Assembly (NCBI GenBank): GCA_963754285.1
Contig: CAVWFN010000007.1
Coordinates: forward strand, 558,001 to 622,000
Length of the DNA stretch: 64,000 bases
Source: RYN-133 sp963754285
Lineage (GTDB): Bacteria > Actinomycetota > Actinomycetes > Mycobacteriales > Jatrophihabitantaceae
Direction: 5' to 3'
The translations under genes and the position numbers were made by a program. The notes below the pieces were generated by a model. The model worked only from the letters and a program-made list of their open reading frames with translations, was not told the origin of the DNA and made no database searches. Shown in pieces: positions 8,367 through 17,464 of the stretch. Numbering within the stretch: the first letter of the stretch is position 1; the number at the start of each line of letters is the position of its first letter.

Positions 8367-9680
8367 ATGACTCACGCACCCGACGAGCGTCGCCGCACGA
8401 GCGCGCAAGACTCGCCGGACACCGGCTCGCGTACCGACGGCGATGCCGCTCCGCGACGTCCCGGCGGCGCGCACGCGCGTCCGCTGCCGAACCGGCAGGC
8501 CGAGCGACAGGCTGCCGCGAACGCGGCCCAGCCGTACCCGATTCCGCCGAGCTTCCAGCCGGACGCGCCGTATCCGGCGCAGCAGCCGCCGCCGGCTCAA
8601 CAGCCGCCGACCCAGCAGCCGCCTTCGCCGCAGACCCAACCGGGGTTCGTCCCGCAGGAGCAGGCACCGGGGTTCGCCCCGCCGGCCCCGCCGCCACCGC
8701 CCGTCCCGCGCCCGGAGGACCTGCTGCTGCCGGACCGCTCGCCGGTGACGGCCGAGCCGGCGTCGTGGGGCTGGCGGGGACGGATGAACCGGATGACCGG
8801 AGGCGCTATCAAGCCCCGGGCCAACGAGCAGGAGTTGGTCATCCGGCAGGCGATCAACGACATCCAGCGCGGCTTCTCGCGGCCGATGACCGTTGTCGTG
8901 GTGCAGCCGAAGGGCGGCGCCGGCAAGACGCCGACCACGATCTGTCTGTCGGCGGCCTTCGGCGCGCACCGCGGCGGCTACGTCGTCGGGTGGGACGACA
9001 ACGAAACGCGCGGCACGCTGTCGGTGCGCGTCAGCAACCCCGGCAGCCAGCGCGCGACCGTCTGGGACCTGCTCTCGGAGCTCAGCGCCTTCGAGCGCTT
9101 CGACGCGCGGGTGGGCGATCTGTCCTACTACGTGCGTTCCCAGCCGGACGCGCACTTCGACGCGCTGGTCAGCGACGACAACCCCGGCAACATGGCGCAG
9201 ATCGGCGAGGACGAGTTCCGGCGGCTGCACCAGGTGCTGCAGCGCTTCTACCGGATGATCGTGATCGACACCGGCAACAACGTCCGGTCACCGAACTGGC
9301 AGGCCGCGGTCAACGCCGCCGACCTCGTGGTGGTCGTGTCGACCTACCAGCGCGACGTCGGCTACAGCGGTTCGTGGGTGCTCGACCACCTGTCCCAGAC
9401 CGGGCGCGACGACCTCGCCCACAACGCCGTCACGATCTTGACCGCCGCCGATCCGTCCACCGACAGGACGGTGCGCGGGCAACTGCTCGAGCACTTCTCC
9501 GCTCGGACGCGGGCGGTGTGCGAGATTCCCTACGACCAGGAGCTGGCTCACGGCGGTCCGATCCGCTGGACCTACCTGACGCCCGAGACCCGCAACGCCT
9601 GGATCCTGGCCGGCGCCACCGTCGTCAACTGCCTGGCCGAGCAGGACCAGCGCACCCACGAAGCCCGCCGCGGCGTCTGA
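8367..9680 (+). CDS. EspI/MinD-like ATPase with Pro-rich N-terminus
   Basis: A 437-residue SIMIBI-class P-loop ATPase. Residues 1-135 are disordered and Pro/Gln-rich; a GWRGRMNRMTGG segment follows; then the deviant Walker A PKGGAGKT (181-188) and a Walker B in MIVIDTGNN. This layout is shared with EspI (Rv3876) and other ParA/MinD-like proteins of mycobacterial ESX (type VII) loci, thought to modulate secretion. AGGAGT lies six bases before the ATG. It converges on a CpnT-like secreted toxin and its immunity gene, which supports a type VII link. No EccC, EsxA/B or mycosin gene is in the window, so the secretion machine must be elsewhere. ParA-type chromosome partitioning is less likely because no parB or parS is seen. 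Confidence 0.8.
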   Translation: MTHAPDERRRTSAQDSPDTGSRTDGDAAPRRPGGAHARPLPNRQAERQAAANAAQPYPIPPSFQPDAPYPAQQPPPAQQPPTQQPPSPQTQPGFVPQEQAPGFAPPAPPPPPVPRPEDLLLPDRSPVTAEPASWGWRGRMNRMTGGAIKPRANEQELVIRQAINDIQRGFSRPMTVVVVQPKGGAGKTPTTICLSAAFGAHRGGYVVGWDDNETRGTLSVRVSNPGSQRATVWDLLSELSAFERFDARVGDLSYYVRSQPDAHFDALVSDDNPGNMAQIGEDEFRRLHQVLQRFYRMIVIDTGNNVRSPNWQAAVNAADLVVVVSTYQRDVGYSGSWVLDHLSQTGRDDLAHNAVTILTAADPSTDRTVRGQLLEHFSARTRAVCEIPYDQELAHGGPIRWTYLTPETRNAWILAGATVVNCLAEQDQRTHEARRGV

Positions 9681-9701
9681 CCGCTCGTTTGCCGGCGGTG
9701 G

Positions 9702-9772
9702 TGATCAGGGTTTCCTCCGCACTGCCCGGTTCGGTGCCGACCAACCGCGCCGAACGGAGGAAGACGTGATCA
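9702..9772. repeat. 71-bp imperfect inverted-repeat element, copy 1
   Basis: The element begins and ends with TGATCA and folds as one long hairpin: TTTCCTCCG on the left pairs with CGGAGGAAGA on the right, and CGGTTCGG pairs with CCGAACGG-side bases. It lies between the convergent EspI-like gene and the immunity gene and covers the immunity stop codon. A second copy with about 80% identity is at 39751-39820. It could be a REP-like element or a bidirectional terminator. Confidence 0.65.
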
Positions 9773-10072
9773 GAGCCGCTCGATGCCGAGGTAGCGGCCG
9801 TCCTCGCCGATGTCGTCGAACGCGTGGTCATCCAGGTCGGCCTCGGTCGCCGGTCCGACTGCTCCGAACTTCGGCCACACGTACCAGCCGAGCGTCACAT
9901 TCGCATCCTTCAGGAACTCGTCGAGGACGGGACGACAGATGTGCAACAGCTCCGTCGCGGGCGCATTCGGGTAACGCGAATGGAGGGTCCAGACAAATTC
10001 GTAGAGTCCGACTTGGCCCGCGTCCAACGACTCATCGATCTCTTCCACCAGCCAAGCGATGTCGTCGGTCAT
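9770..10072 (-). CDS. Candidate immunity protein for the CpnT-like toxin
   Basis: A 100-residue acidic protein (many Asp/Glu, for example EEIDESLDAG and EADLDDHAFDDIGEDG) with no signal peptide or membrane segment. No family was recognised. Its ATG at 10072 overlaps the stop of the toxin-like gene by four bases (ATGA), and it follows that gene on the same strand. Small, acidic, cytoplasmic and translationally coupled to a polymorphic-toxin candidate is the usual profile of an immunity protein, so I infer that role. A longer reading frame exists upstream (to 10267) but it runs inside the toxin gene and is rejected as a start. The last codon lies within the 71-bp repeat. Confidence 0.7.
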   Translation of the reverse strand: MTDDIAWLVEEIDESLDAGQVGLYEFVWTLHSRYPNAPATELLHICRPVLDEFLKDANVTLGWYVWPKFGAVGPATEADLDDHAFDDIGEDGRYLGIERL

Positions 10073-11430
10073 TTCAGCGTCGGGTTCCCGGCTAACGCGA
10101 CCTTGATCTTGTCGCCGTTTTGCACCACCACCGCGTAAGGCCCCCAGGTAATCGGCTCCGGTCGACTGCCGGGGCGATATCCGGGCATGAGGCGAATCTG
10201 GCGTCCTCGGCGCTGCGGGTCTGCGAAGACCTCGCCGTCGCCGGAGGTCGATGGCTTCACTTCCCAATCGCCCGGTATACGGCCTTGAAGGTCAGTCAAG
10301 CTCATCCCCTCCAATTGCTCCGGATCGAATAGTCGCGGATTGTCGACGTGCGGAAGTACCCGGGTGGGTCCGATCGAGCGCGACATCCGCGCGATTGCCA
10401 GGTCTGTGGGTGTGCCTCCGGTAACCGGCGCGAGGGTGCCGGCAACTCCCGGCCGGACAACCTCGGCCTGCTCAACTCGGCGAGCCAGGATCGGCGCCAG
10501 TTCGCGTTCGACGGTGGCGAATCCCGCAGCCGCGGCGTCGAGTTCGGCGGCGAGCGGGACGACGGCGGCGGCCAGGGCGTCGATCAGGTCGGCGATCGTG
10601 CGGCCGATTCGATAGGCCGCAGCGACGACGGCGCTGTTGGCGGCGACCTCGGACAGCCCGACCGTCACCACCGAGAGCAGTCCGCCGGCGGCCTCGGCCG
10701 CGACGGTGATGTCGATGAACTCGACGCACTCGTGCAGGATCGCGCTGTGCGCCTGGTCGAGACGGTGTGCGAAGTCATCGCAGGCAGCGGCGAGAGCGCG
10801 GTACCGCTGACCGAGCGCGAGGAAATGACTCTGCGCCGACCGCATGACTGCGACCGCGTCGTCGACCTCGGGCGCGCGCTGCGCCGCGACCTCGTCGATC
10901 GCACGGTCGAGGTCAGGGGCGATCGCCTCGAGGGTGCGCGCCGCCGACCGCCAGGCGTTCGCTGCGTGGCGTAACAGATCTTGATGTCCGTCCGGCCAGA
11001 CCCGGCCGATCGCGTGCTGCAGCAGTGACCACCCGGACGGTTCGGGCAACCCGGCCCCCACCGCCGACGGCAGCGGTGCCGGCAACGGCGCGGCCGACGA
11101 AGCCCACCGCGCTTGCGACTGTGCGGCGGTCTCCCACGGGATGCACGCCGCCTCGGCACCGGCGTAGTTGATGCCGGTCTGCTCCAGCAGCGCCGCGACG
11201 CAGAACATCGCGTTCGCCGCGTCTTGCGTCGCCGACTGTGCAGCCGCGGCGGCCGCGTCGTAGGACGTGCCCCATCTCGCGCCGACATCATCCCTGCCGG
11301 CCATGCCGTAGCAGCCGGCCAGGTCGTAGCCGAGGTTCTCCGCGATCATGACGGTGTCGCCCGCGATCTCGCCGCCGACGGTCCGCGCGGCCAGCGCGTA
11401 GCCGACCGGGCGCACGTCCAACACCGTCAT
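10069..11430 (-). CDS. CpnT-like N-terminal domain protein with C-terminal toxin candidate
   Basis: A 453-residue protein. Residues 1-100 resemble the N-terminal domain of CpnT (Rv3903c), a WXG100-like type VII secretion domain: LAGCYGMAGRDDVGARWGTSYD (from about 37) parallels the GCAGMAGDDPAGAVFGRSYD of CpnT, and the NYAGAEAA stretch parallels NYSLAEAM. Residues 100-350 are Ala-rich and helical. After a Gly/Pro/Thr linker, residues 360-453 form a compact basic domain (GDWEVKPS, GRQIRLMPGYRPGS, GPYAVVVQNG, GNPTLK) of the sort seen at the ends of polymorphic toxins; I cannot assign it to a named family, and it is not the TNT NAD-glycohydrolase of CpnT. No Sec signal is present. The next gene overlaps and is its candidate immunity partner. 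Confidence 0.75.
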   Translation of the reverse strand: MTVLDVRPVGYALAARTVGGEIAGDTVMIAENLGYDLAGCYGMAGRDDVGARWGTSYDAAAAAAQSATQDAANAMFCVAALLEQTGINYAGAEAACIPWETAAQSQARWASSAAPLPAPLPSAVGAGLPEPSGWSLLQHAIGRVWPDGHQDLLRHAANAWRSAARTLEAIAPDLDRAIDEVAAQRAPEVDDAVAVMRSAQSHFLALGQRYRALAAACDDFAHRLDQAHSAILHECVEFIDITVAAEAAGGLLSVVTVGLSEVAANSAVVAAAYRIGRTIADLIDALAAAVVPLAAELDAAAAGFATVERELAPILARRVEQAEVVRPGVAGTLAPVTGGTPTDLAIARMSRSIGPTRVLPHVDNPRLFDPEQLEGMSLTDLQGRIPGDWEVKPSTSGDGEVFADPQRRGRQIRLMPGYRPGSRPEPITWGPYAVVVQNGDKIKVALAGNPTLK

Positions 11431-11488
11431 GCCGACGAACCTAAGCCGATCCGGACAACCCCGTCAGCGCCCTGTGGACAACCAGGTG

Positions 11489-13844
11489 TCAGAGCTTCTG
11501 CAACGGCGCGTAACGCAGCATCAACCACTTGACGCCGGACGAGCCGAAGTCGACCTGGGCCTGCGCGCCGTCGCCCGCACCGCGGGTGTCGACGACCTTG
11601 CCCAGCCCCCACGTGTCGTGGTTGACCCGGTCGCCGACCGCGAGCGCGGGAACGGCGCGGTTGCCGGCACCGCCGCGCAGGCTGCCCCGTGCCGCCGCCA
11701 GCTGCGCCTGCGCGGACGGAGTTCGCGGGCTCGACCGGTAGCCGTGGTCGCCGTAGCGAGACGGCGCATCGTCGCCGTAGGACGGGACGAACGGAGCACG
11801 ACCGACCTCGCCCGTCCACTCGGCCAGTTCGGGCGGGATCTCGTCGAGGAACCGTGACGGCGGGTTCCACGAGGGCGCCCCCCACGCCGAGCGCGACAGC
11901 GCCCGCGACAGGTACAACCGCTCCCGCGCCCGGGTGATGCCGACGTAGGCGAGCCGGCGTTCCTCGGCCATCTCGGCCGGGTCGCCGAGCGAGCGCATGT
12001 GCGGGAACACGCCGTCCTCGAGGCCGGACAGGAACACGACCGGGAACTCGAGCCCCTTCGCGGTGTGCAACGTCATCAGCGTGACGACTCCACCGGTCGC
12101 ATCGGGCACCGAGTCGGCGTCGGCGACCAGCGACACCTGTTCGAGGAATGCGTCGAGCGAGGTCGCCTCGTCGGTGCCCGCGCGCTGTTCCTCGAACTCG
12201 CGCGCGACCGACACGAGTTCGCGCAGGTTGTCGACGCGTCCTTCGTCTTGCGGATCCTTCGAGCGTTCGAGCTCGGCGAGGTAGCCGGTCTTGTCGAGCA
12301 CTGCCTCGAGAATGGTGGACGGCGTGCCGTCGGGCGACGCGAGCAGTCCGCGCAGTTCGAGCAGCAGCGTGGTGAAGTCGCGGATCGCGTTGAGCGAGCG
12401 CGGCGCCAGACCGAACGACGAGTCGGCAACCTCGAGCGCGGCACCGAAGCTGATGCCCTCGCGGTCGGCGAAGTACTCGATCGCCTTCTCGGCCTTGTCG
12501 CCGATGCCACGCCGCGGTGTGTTGAGGATGCGCCGTAGCGACACCAGATCATCGACGTTGGCGATGACACGCAGGTAAGCGAGCGCGTCGCGGATCTCGC
12601 GCCGTTCGTAGAACCGCACGCCGCCGACGACCTTGTACGGCAGACCCAGGCGGATGAACACTTCTTCGAACACGCGTGACTGCGCGTTGGTGCGGTAGAA
12701 CACCGCGACATCGGACGGCGTCACGCCGTCGTCACCGAGCAGCTCGATCTGCTGCGCCACCCAGGCCGCTTCGTCGTGTTCGTTCTCGGCGACGTAGCCC
12801 TGGATCTTCGCGCCGTGCCCGGCCTCGGACCACAGGTGTTTCGGCTTGCGGTCGGGGTTGCGCGCGATCACCGAGTTCGCTGCGTTGAGAATCGTCTGCG
12901 TGGAGCGGTAGTTCTGCTCGAGCATGATCGTCGTCGCGTCGGGGTAGTCGCGTTCGAACTCGAGGATGTTGCGGATCGTCGCGCCGCGGAACGCGTAGAT
13001 CGACTGGTCGGCGTCGCCGACGACGGCCAGTTCGGCCGGCGGCCGGTCGGTGGTCGGATCGGGTCAGTTCGCGGACGAGGACGTACTGGGCGTGGTTGGT
13101 GTCCTGGTACTCGTCGACGAGGACGTGCCGGAACCACCGCCGATAGGTCTCGGCGACCTCGGCGTGGTTCTGCAGCAGGCCGACCGTCGACATGATCAGG
13201 TCGTCGAAGTCGAGCGCGTGCGCTTCGCCGAGTCGCCGCTGATAGCGCGCGTACACATCGGCGAGCACCTTCTCCGGCGGAGTCGCTTGCCTTGTCGGCC
13301 CACATCTCCGCGGTGACGAGTTCGTTCTTCAGGTTGCTGATCTGCGCCGCCGAGCGCTCGAGCCGGGTAGCGCTTCGGGTCGAGGTCGAGCTCGCGCCCG
13401 ACCATCGTCAGCAACCGCCGCGAATCGTCGGCGTCGTAGATCGAGAACGACGATTTGAGCCCGAGTGCCTTGCCGTCGCGGCGCAGGATGCGCACGCACA
13501 TCGAGTGGAAGGTGGACACCCACATCGAGCGCGCGCGGGGGCCGATGAGCGCCGCAACGCGATTCTTCATCTCGCCGGCGGCCTTGTTGGTGAAGGTGAT
13601 CGCGAGGATCTCGCTGGGCTTGCACGTCGCGCTCGGCGAGCAGGTAGGCGATGCGATTGGTCAGCACGCGCGTCTTGCCCGACCCGGCACCGGCGACGAT
13701 CAGCAACGGTCCGCCGTGGTGCACGACCGCGGCACGCTGTTGCGGATTCAGCCCGTCCAGCAGCTTCGCCGGATCGACTGTGAGCCGCGGCCGCGGGCGT
13801 GACAGCGCAGGGTCCGGCGGCAGTTCGAAGAGCTGATCCGTCAT
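11489..13844 (-). pseudogene. pcrA: ATP-dependent DNA helicase UvrD/PcrA, four frameshifts
   Basis: The fragments together make a complete superfamily-1 helicase: Walker A GAGSGKTR near the N-terminus, FTNKAAGEMKNR, STFHSMCVRILRR, the DEYQDTN Walker B, GDADQSIYAFRGA, EQNYRST, LMTLHTAKGLEF, YVGITRARERLYL, and the C-terminal tudor-like WGLGKVVDTRGAGDGAQAQVDF. The reading frame moves by one extra base four times, near 13620, 13350, 13278 and 13040; the last 478 codons (11489-12925) are intact. Every motif is conserved, so sequence error is more likely than decay. Its neighbour chorismate mutase corresponds to Rv0948c and this gene to Rv0949 (uvrD1). The protein would act in excision repair and in clearing replication obstacles. 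The start MTDQLFELPPD at 13844 has GAGG seven bases upstream. Confidence 0.9.
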
Positions 13845-13972
13845 GAGGAGGCCAGCCTACGTCCGGTCTCTGTCAGCTGCTGGAACTGCACATCGCGGAT
13901 GAAGCAGACGTTTGGGAACCCGAACGGACGGGTACGTGGCGACGGCAGGAGATCGATCGAGTGGAGGTAGCT

Positions 13973-15657
13973 GTGACGGCTGTGGAGGACCGGTCCACCG
14001 ACCAGTCGCAACCCCACAAGATGCGACGCGACGTCGGGATCGTCGGCCTGCTGTTCGCAAGTGTCGGCTCGATCATCGGCTCGGGCTGGCTGTTCGGCGC
14101 GCTCACCTCAGCACAGCTGGCGGGACCGGCGGCGATCATCGCGTGGGTCATCGGGGCCGTCATGATCATCATCATTGCGCTCGTGTTCGCCGAGCTCGGG
14201 ACGATGTTCCCCATCTCAGGCGGAGTCGCGCGCTTCCCCCACCTCGCGTACGGCTCGTTCGCCAGCTACACCACGGGATGGATCCTCTGGGTCGCGGTCG
14301 CGACAACGGCGCCCATCGAGGTCGAGGGAGCGCTGCAGTACGCCACGAAATGGGCCCCGTTCACCAAGTCGCACACCGTGTCGGGTGAGACGGTCCACAC
14401 GCTGACCGCGCTGGGCTATCTCGTCGCTGTGCTCGGGATGGCGTTCTTCGTCGTCGTGAACTACTACGGCATCCGCTGGTTCGCCCGAGTGAACAACGTC
14501 GCCGTGTGGTGGAAGATCGGCGTCATCCTGCTGGTGATCATCGCCTTCATGGTGACCGAGTTCCACGGGAGCAACTTCACCAGTCACGGCTTCGCACCCA
14601 GCGGCATGCAGGGCGTCCTGACCGCGATCGCGACCGGCGGCATCGTCTTCTCCTACCTCGGCTTCCGGCAGGGCATCGAGCTGGCCGGCGAGACGAGCAA
14701 CCCGCGGCGCAACATCCCGGTTGCCGTCATCGGGTCGGTGCTGCTCACCGGCGTGCTGTACATCCTGCTGCAGATCGCCTTCATCGCGGCCGTGCGCCCG
14801 TCCGACCTCGCCAGCTCGAAAGGCTGGGCGAAGCTGGCCTTCGCCGGCGACTTCGGACCGCTGGCGGCCATCGCGGGGGTCATCGGGCTCGGCTGGCTGG
14901 CGACGGTGCTCTACGTCGACGCCGTCATTTCACCCGCCGATACCGGGCTCATCTACACGACTGTGACCGGCCGGGTGTCCTACGCGATGGGGCGCAACGG
15001 CAACGCGCCGCGCATCCTTGCCAAGACGACACCGCGCGGGGTGCCCCTGGTCAGCCTGTTCGTCACGTTCGTCGTCGGCTTGATCGTGTTCCTGCCGTTC
15101 CCGAGCTGGCAGCAGCTGGTCGGGTTCGTGACCTCGGCGACGGTGCTGTCCTTCGGCGCAGGAACTCTGGTCATCGGCGCCTTGCGGCGCGAGATGCCGG
15201 AGCGGGAACGGCCCTTCCGCGTGCCGTTCGGCGACGTCTTGCCGTTCCTCGCGCTCTACGCGTCGAACCTGATCGTGTACTGGGCCGGGTTGGGACGTCG
15301 ACTGGAAGCTGTTCGTCGCCATCGTGCTCGGCTTCGTCGCTGCTCGGGGTGTTCCACCTGACCGGCAAGGGCGACATGCCGCCGATGGACTGGCGCTCCG
15401 GCGCGACGTGGGTCGTGCCGTGGTTGGCCGGGCAGGCCCTGATCAGCTACTTGGGTGACTATCCCGACCCGGCGGCCGGGAACACGGGCACTGTTCGGCT
15501 TCGGCTGGGGCTTCCTGGTGGTGCTCGTCTTCACCGCCATCATCTACGTGATCGCGATGCGCAGCCGGCCTCGCCGCGCGACCGCATCGAAGCGCACATC
15601 GCCGACACCGAGGCGGAGGCCAGCGCCGAGAAGGACGAGCTCGGCGCTTCGCACTGA
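13973..15657 (+). pseudogene. APC-family amino-acid permease, C-terminal frameshifts
   Basis: A membrane transporter of the amino acid-polyamine-organocation family. It begins MTAVEDRSTDQSQPHKMRRD, with GLLFASVGSIIGSGWLFG as the first transmembrane helix, and around twelve helices are expected. The GTG at 13973 is chosen because GGAGG ends five bases before it. The frame is open to about 15290 and then breaks near 15291, 15338, 15490 and 15570. Following the protein signal across frames gives WAGWDVDWKLFVAIVLGF, then LLGVFHLTGKGDMPP, then LFGFGWGFLVVLVFTAII, and finally the hydrophilic tail DRIEAHIADTEAEASAEKDE ending at TGA 15655-15657. All breaks fit single extra bases (two at the last). 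Substrate is unknown. A short hairpin (15670-15686) follows. Confidence 0.85.
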
Positions 15658-15757
15658 CGCGCGCCGTCGCGCGGGCCCGTCCCGCGGGTTGGGATGCGGT
15701 TGCCGCAGCGTGGACCGCCGTGCCACCATGACCGTGTGCAGACCAGCCGATTTTTCT

Positions 15758-15848
15758 ATGGGTACCGCCGCTTGGTGCCCATCGTCGCTGGCTGATCAGC
15801 AACTCACCTACGACGCCCCGGGCCACGAGCCTCGGGGCGTTTGTCGTT
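15758..15848 (+). promoter_or_regulatory. Two-hairpin leader upstream of chorismate mutase
   Basis: The leader of the chorismate mutase gene contains ATGGGTACC pairing with GGTGCCCAT (15758-15782), then a GC-rich stem of ACGCCCCG with CGGGGCGT (15813-15840) followed by TTTGTCGTT on the transcript. The second hairpin ends about 48 bases before the ATG at 15889. It may terminate read-through from the permease or act as an attenuator; the sequence alone does not decide. A short in-frame reading frame across the leader contains two Trp codons. Confidence 0.45.
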
Positions 15849-15888
15849 CCTGGGGCCCGAGGCGCCACGAACCCTTGGAGCAAGACGA

Positions 15889-16164
15889 ATGACGACAGCA
15901 GTGAACAACAGCCCCGAGACGCAAGGCGACTCGATCGACATGCTGCGCGGGCAGATCGACGCCCTCGACGCCGCGTTGATCCGCATCGTCGCCGAGCGCG
16001 CCCGTGTCTCGCGCCGGATCCAGACCGCGCGAATGAACGCGGGCGGCACCCGGGTCGAACTCGGCCGCGAGCGCACCGTGCGCAACACCTACCGCGACGG
16101 ACTCGGTCCCGACGCCGTGAACCTGGCCGAGGCCGTGCTGCAGGTCTGCCGCGGAGCACGCTGA
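15889..16164 (+). CDS. Chorismate mutase, AroQ type, short form
   Basis: A 91-residue helical chorismate mutase catalysing conversion of chorismate to prephenate, the entry to Phe and Tyr synthesis. MLRGQIDALDAALIRIVAERA is the family's first helix, with the conserved arginine and Asp of the LRxxIDxLD pattern; RVSRRIQTAR follows, with K/R active-site positions. It matches M. tuberculosis Rv0948c in size, which gains full activity only when bound to DAHP synthase, so a similar partner is plausible here. The ATG at 15889 has GGAG nine bases upstream. Position next to pcrA is conserved with Rv0948c-Rv0949. Confidence 0.92.
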   Translation: MTTAVNNSPETQGDSIDMLRGQIDALDAALIRIVAERARVSRRIQTARMNAGGTRVELGRERTVRNTYRDGLGPDAVNLAEAVLQVCRGAR

Positions 16165-16209
16165 ACGACCGCCTCCACGGGCGCGGACACTGCCCGTATT
16201 GTGTGGTTT

Positions 16210-16570
16210 ATGGGCTCTGTCACGATTCGTGACGGTGCGTTGCACATCGAGCTCACCGTCCCTGAACGCGTCCTCTCGCTGCACGGCGAGAGCGTCGTCG
16301 TCCCGCTGTCCGATGTGACCGGCGTGCGCGTCGTGCGCGACGTGCTCGGCCAGTTGCGCGGGCTACGCATGCCCGGTGCCGGCATCCCGGGCGTGCTCGC
16401 GATCGGGACGTGGCGCGGCACGCTCGACGGCCGCAAGTTCCACGACTTCGTGCTCGATCCACCACGCCGGGCCCGGCCTCGTGATCAACACGTCCGGCGA
16501 CTACGACCGCGTACTGATCGGTGTCGACGACCCGCAGGCGTTGGCCGTCGATCTCGGCCTCGCCGTCTGA
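16210..16570 (+). CDS. Small PH-like domain protein, frameshifted
   Basis: About 120 residues of an all-beta protein: GSVTIRDGALHIELTVPERVLSLHG, VVVPLSDVTGVRVVRDV, RGLRMPGAGIPGVLAIGTWRG, then after one extra base near 16455 the continuation HHAGPGLVINTSGDYDRVLIG and VDDPQALAVDLG. This pattern is shared by small actinobacterial proteins with a bacterial PH-like fold. The role is unknown. ATG at 16210 is preferred over GTG at 16201; no clear ribosome binding site is seen. As sequenced, the first frame runs past into unrelated Arg-rich sequence, so the last quarter is recovered only by correcting the break. Confidence 0.7.
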
Positions 16571-16571
16571 G

Positions 16572-17396
16572 CTAGTTGCGCCTGCGGACGGGCGAGCCGA
16601 AGCGGATCCGGTTCCCGTCCGGATCGACGAGCACGCCCTCATGCTGTCGCCATGGCATGTCGGCCGGGGGGTGCACCTCTGCGCCGGTCGCGGTCCACGT
16701 CGCGGCGAGACTGTCGGCGTCGTGCACGAACAGGTACACCGAGGTCGGCGGGGCCTCGGGATCGACGCCCAGATGCAGTTCGACCCGGCCCAGCCGAGCG
16801 AACCCGTAGCCATCGTCGTCATAGGTCGTGACGGCAAACCCGAGGCTTGCGTAGAACGCGAGCGAGCGGCCGAGATCGCGCACCGGGAGGATCGGAGCGA
16901 TCGCCCGAGCCAGCGCCGCAGGGCTACCGGCGGCGCGTTTGCGCGCAGCGATCCGCCAGCTGACCTCGACCCACACCTGTGCAGGATCGTCGTCGTGCGG
17001 GCCGTACACCTCCCAGCGTTCGCCGGTCAGTGGACGGTCGTTGGCGGCGCACCAGTCGCGCACGGCGCGGTGCGCCTGGTCGAGCCCTGAGTAGCCGCCG
17101 CGGTGCGTCGTGGTCGCCACCAAGCCGCGCGGCAGTCGCGAAGCCACGACGCGGCCGGTGAGGGCGAAGTCGGGATCGGCGATGACACCGACCTCGACGG
17201 CGGGTCGGTCGTCGCGGTAGAGCATCACGTTGCGGCAGCCGCTCGTGATGCCGTTGGAGCGCAGGCAATCCCACACCTCGTCGAGCATCGGGCGCCACGA
17301 GGACGCGAACTCGGGCCACGTCGTCACGGCGGCGACGACAGCAGTGCGGACGGGCGGCGTGCGGGTCAGCTCGACTTCGTAGTCGGTCACCGTCAC
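16572..17396 (-). CDS. GyrI-like small-molecule-binding domain fused to a glyoxalase/bleomycin-resistance domain
   Basis: A 274-residue two-domain protein. Residues 1-145 are GyrI/AraC-effector-binding-like: an opening YEVELTRTPPVRTAVVAAVTT, NVMLYRDD, PAVEVGVIADPDF, the LPRGLVATTTHRGGYSGL strand, and a WEVYGPHDDDPAQVWVEV ending. Residues 163-272 are a VOC (glyoxalase) domain: PILPVRDLGRSLAFYASLGF, GRVELHLGV, YLFVHDADSL, and GVLVDPDGNRIRFGSP. Both domain types bind small ligands, so a binding or detoxification role is plausible; no enzyme activity is claimed. The VOC half resembles bleomycin-binding dimers, usually separate genes. The start is GTG at 17396 without a strong ribosome binding site. 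Confidence 0.85.
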   Translation of the reverse strand: MTVTDYEVELTRTPPVRTAVVAAVTTWPEFASSWRPMLDEVWDCLRSNGITSGCRNVMLYRDDRPAVEVGVIADPDFALTGRVVASRLPRGLVATTTHRGGYSGLDQAHRAVRDWCAANDRPLTGERWEVYGPHDDDPAQVWVEVSWRIAARKRAAGSPAALARAIAPILPVRDLGRSLAFYASLGFAVTTYDDDGYGFARLGRVELHLGVDPEAPPTSVYLFVHDADSLAATWTATGAEVHPPADMPWRQHEGVLVDPDGNRIRFGSPVRRRN

Positions 17397-17405
17397 AGCA
17401 TGCGC

Positions 17406-17446
17406 CGTTCGAGCTGCCCACGAGCGGGCGGTGGGCAGCTCGAACG
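17406..17446. terminator. Terminator hairpin, 16-bp perfect stem
   Basis: CGTTCGAGCTGCCCAC (17406-17421) pairs perfectly with 17431-17446 across a nine-base loop. It is 18 bases past the stop of the minus-strand anti-sigma-like gene and ten bases upstream of the next minus-strand start, so it separates the two transcripts. No U-run. Confidence 0.75.
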
Positions 17447-17464
17447 ACGACGATGTGGGTGGCG

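Noticed and set aside
13040..13844. Programmed frameshifting or split helicase genes in pcrA
   Set aside because: Four separate shifts within 600 bases, none at a recognisable slippery site with a following structure, and none with a start codon and ribosome binding site. Sequence error explains them better.
15758..15848. T-box riboswitch
   Set aside because: The hairpin region contains GGGTACCGCC, which resembles but does not match the required TGGNACCGCG, and no specifier loop was found in the short leader.
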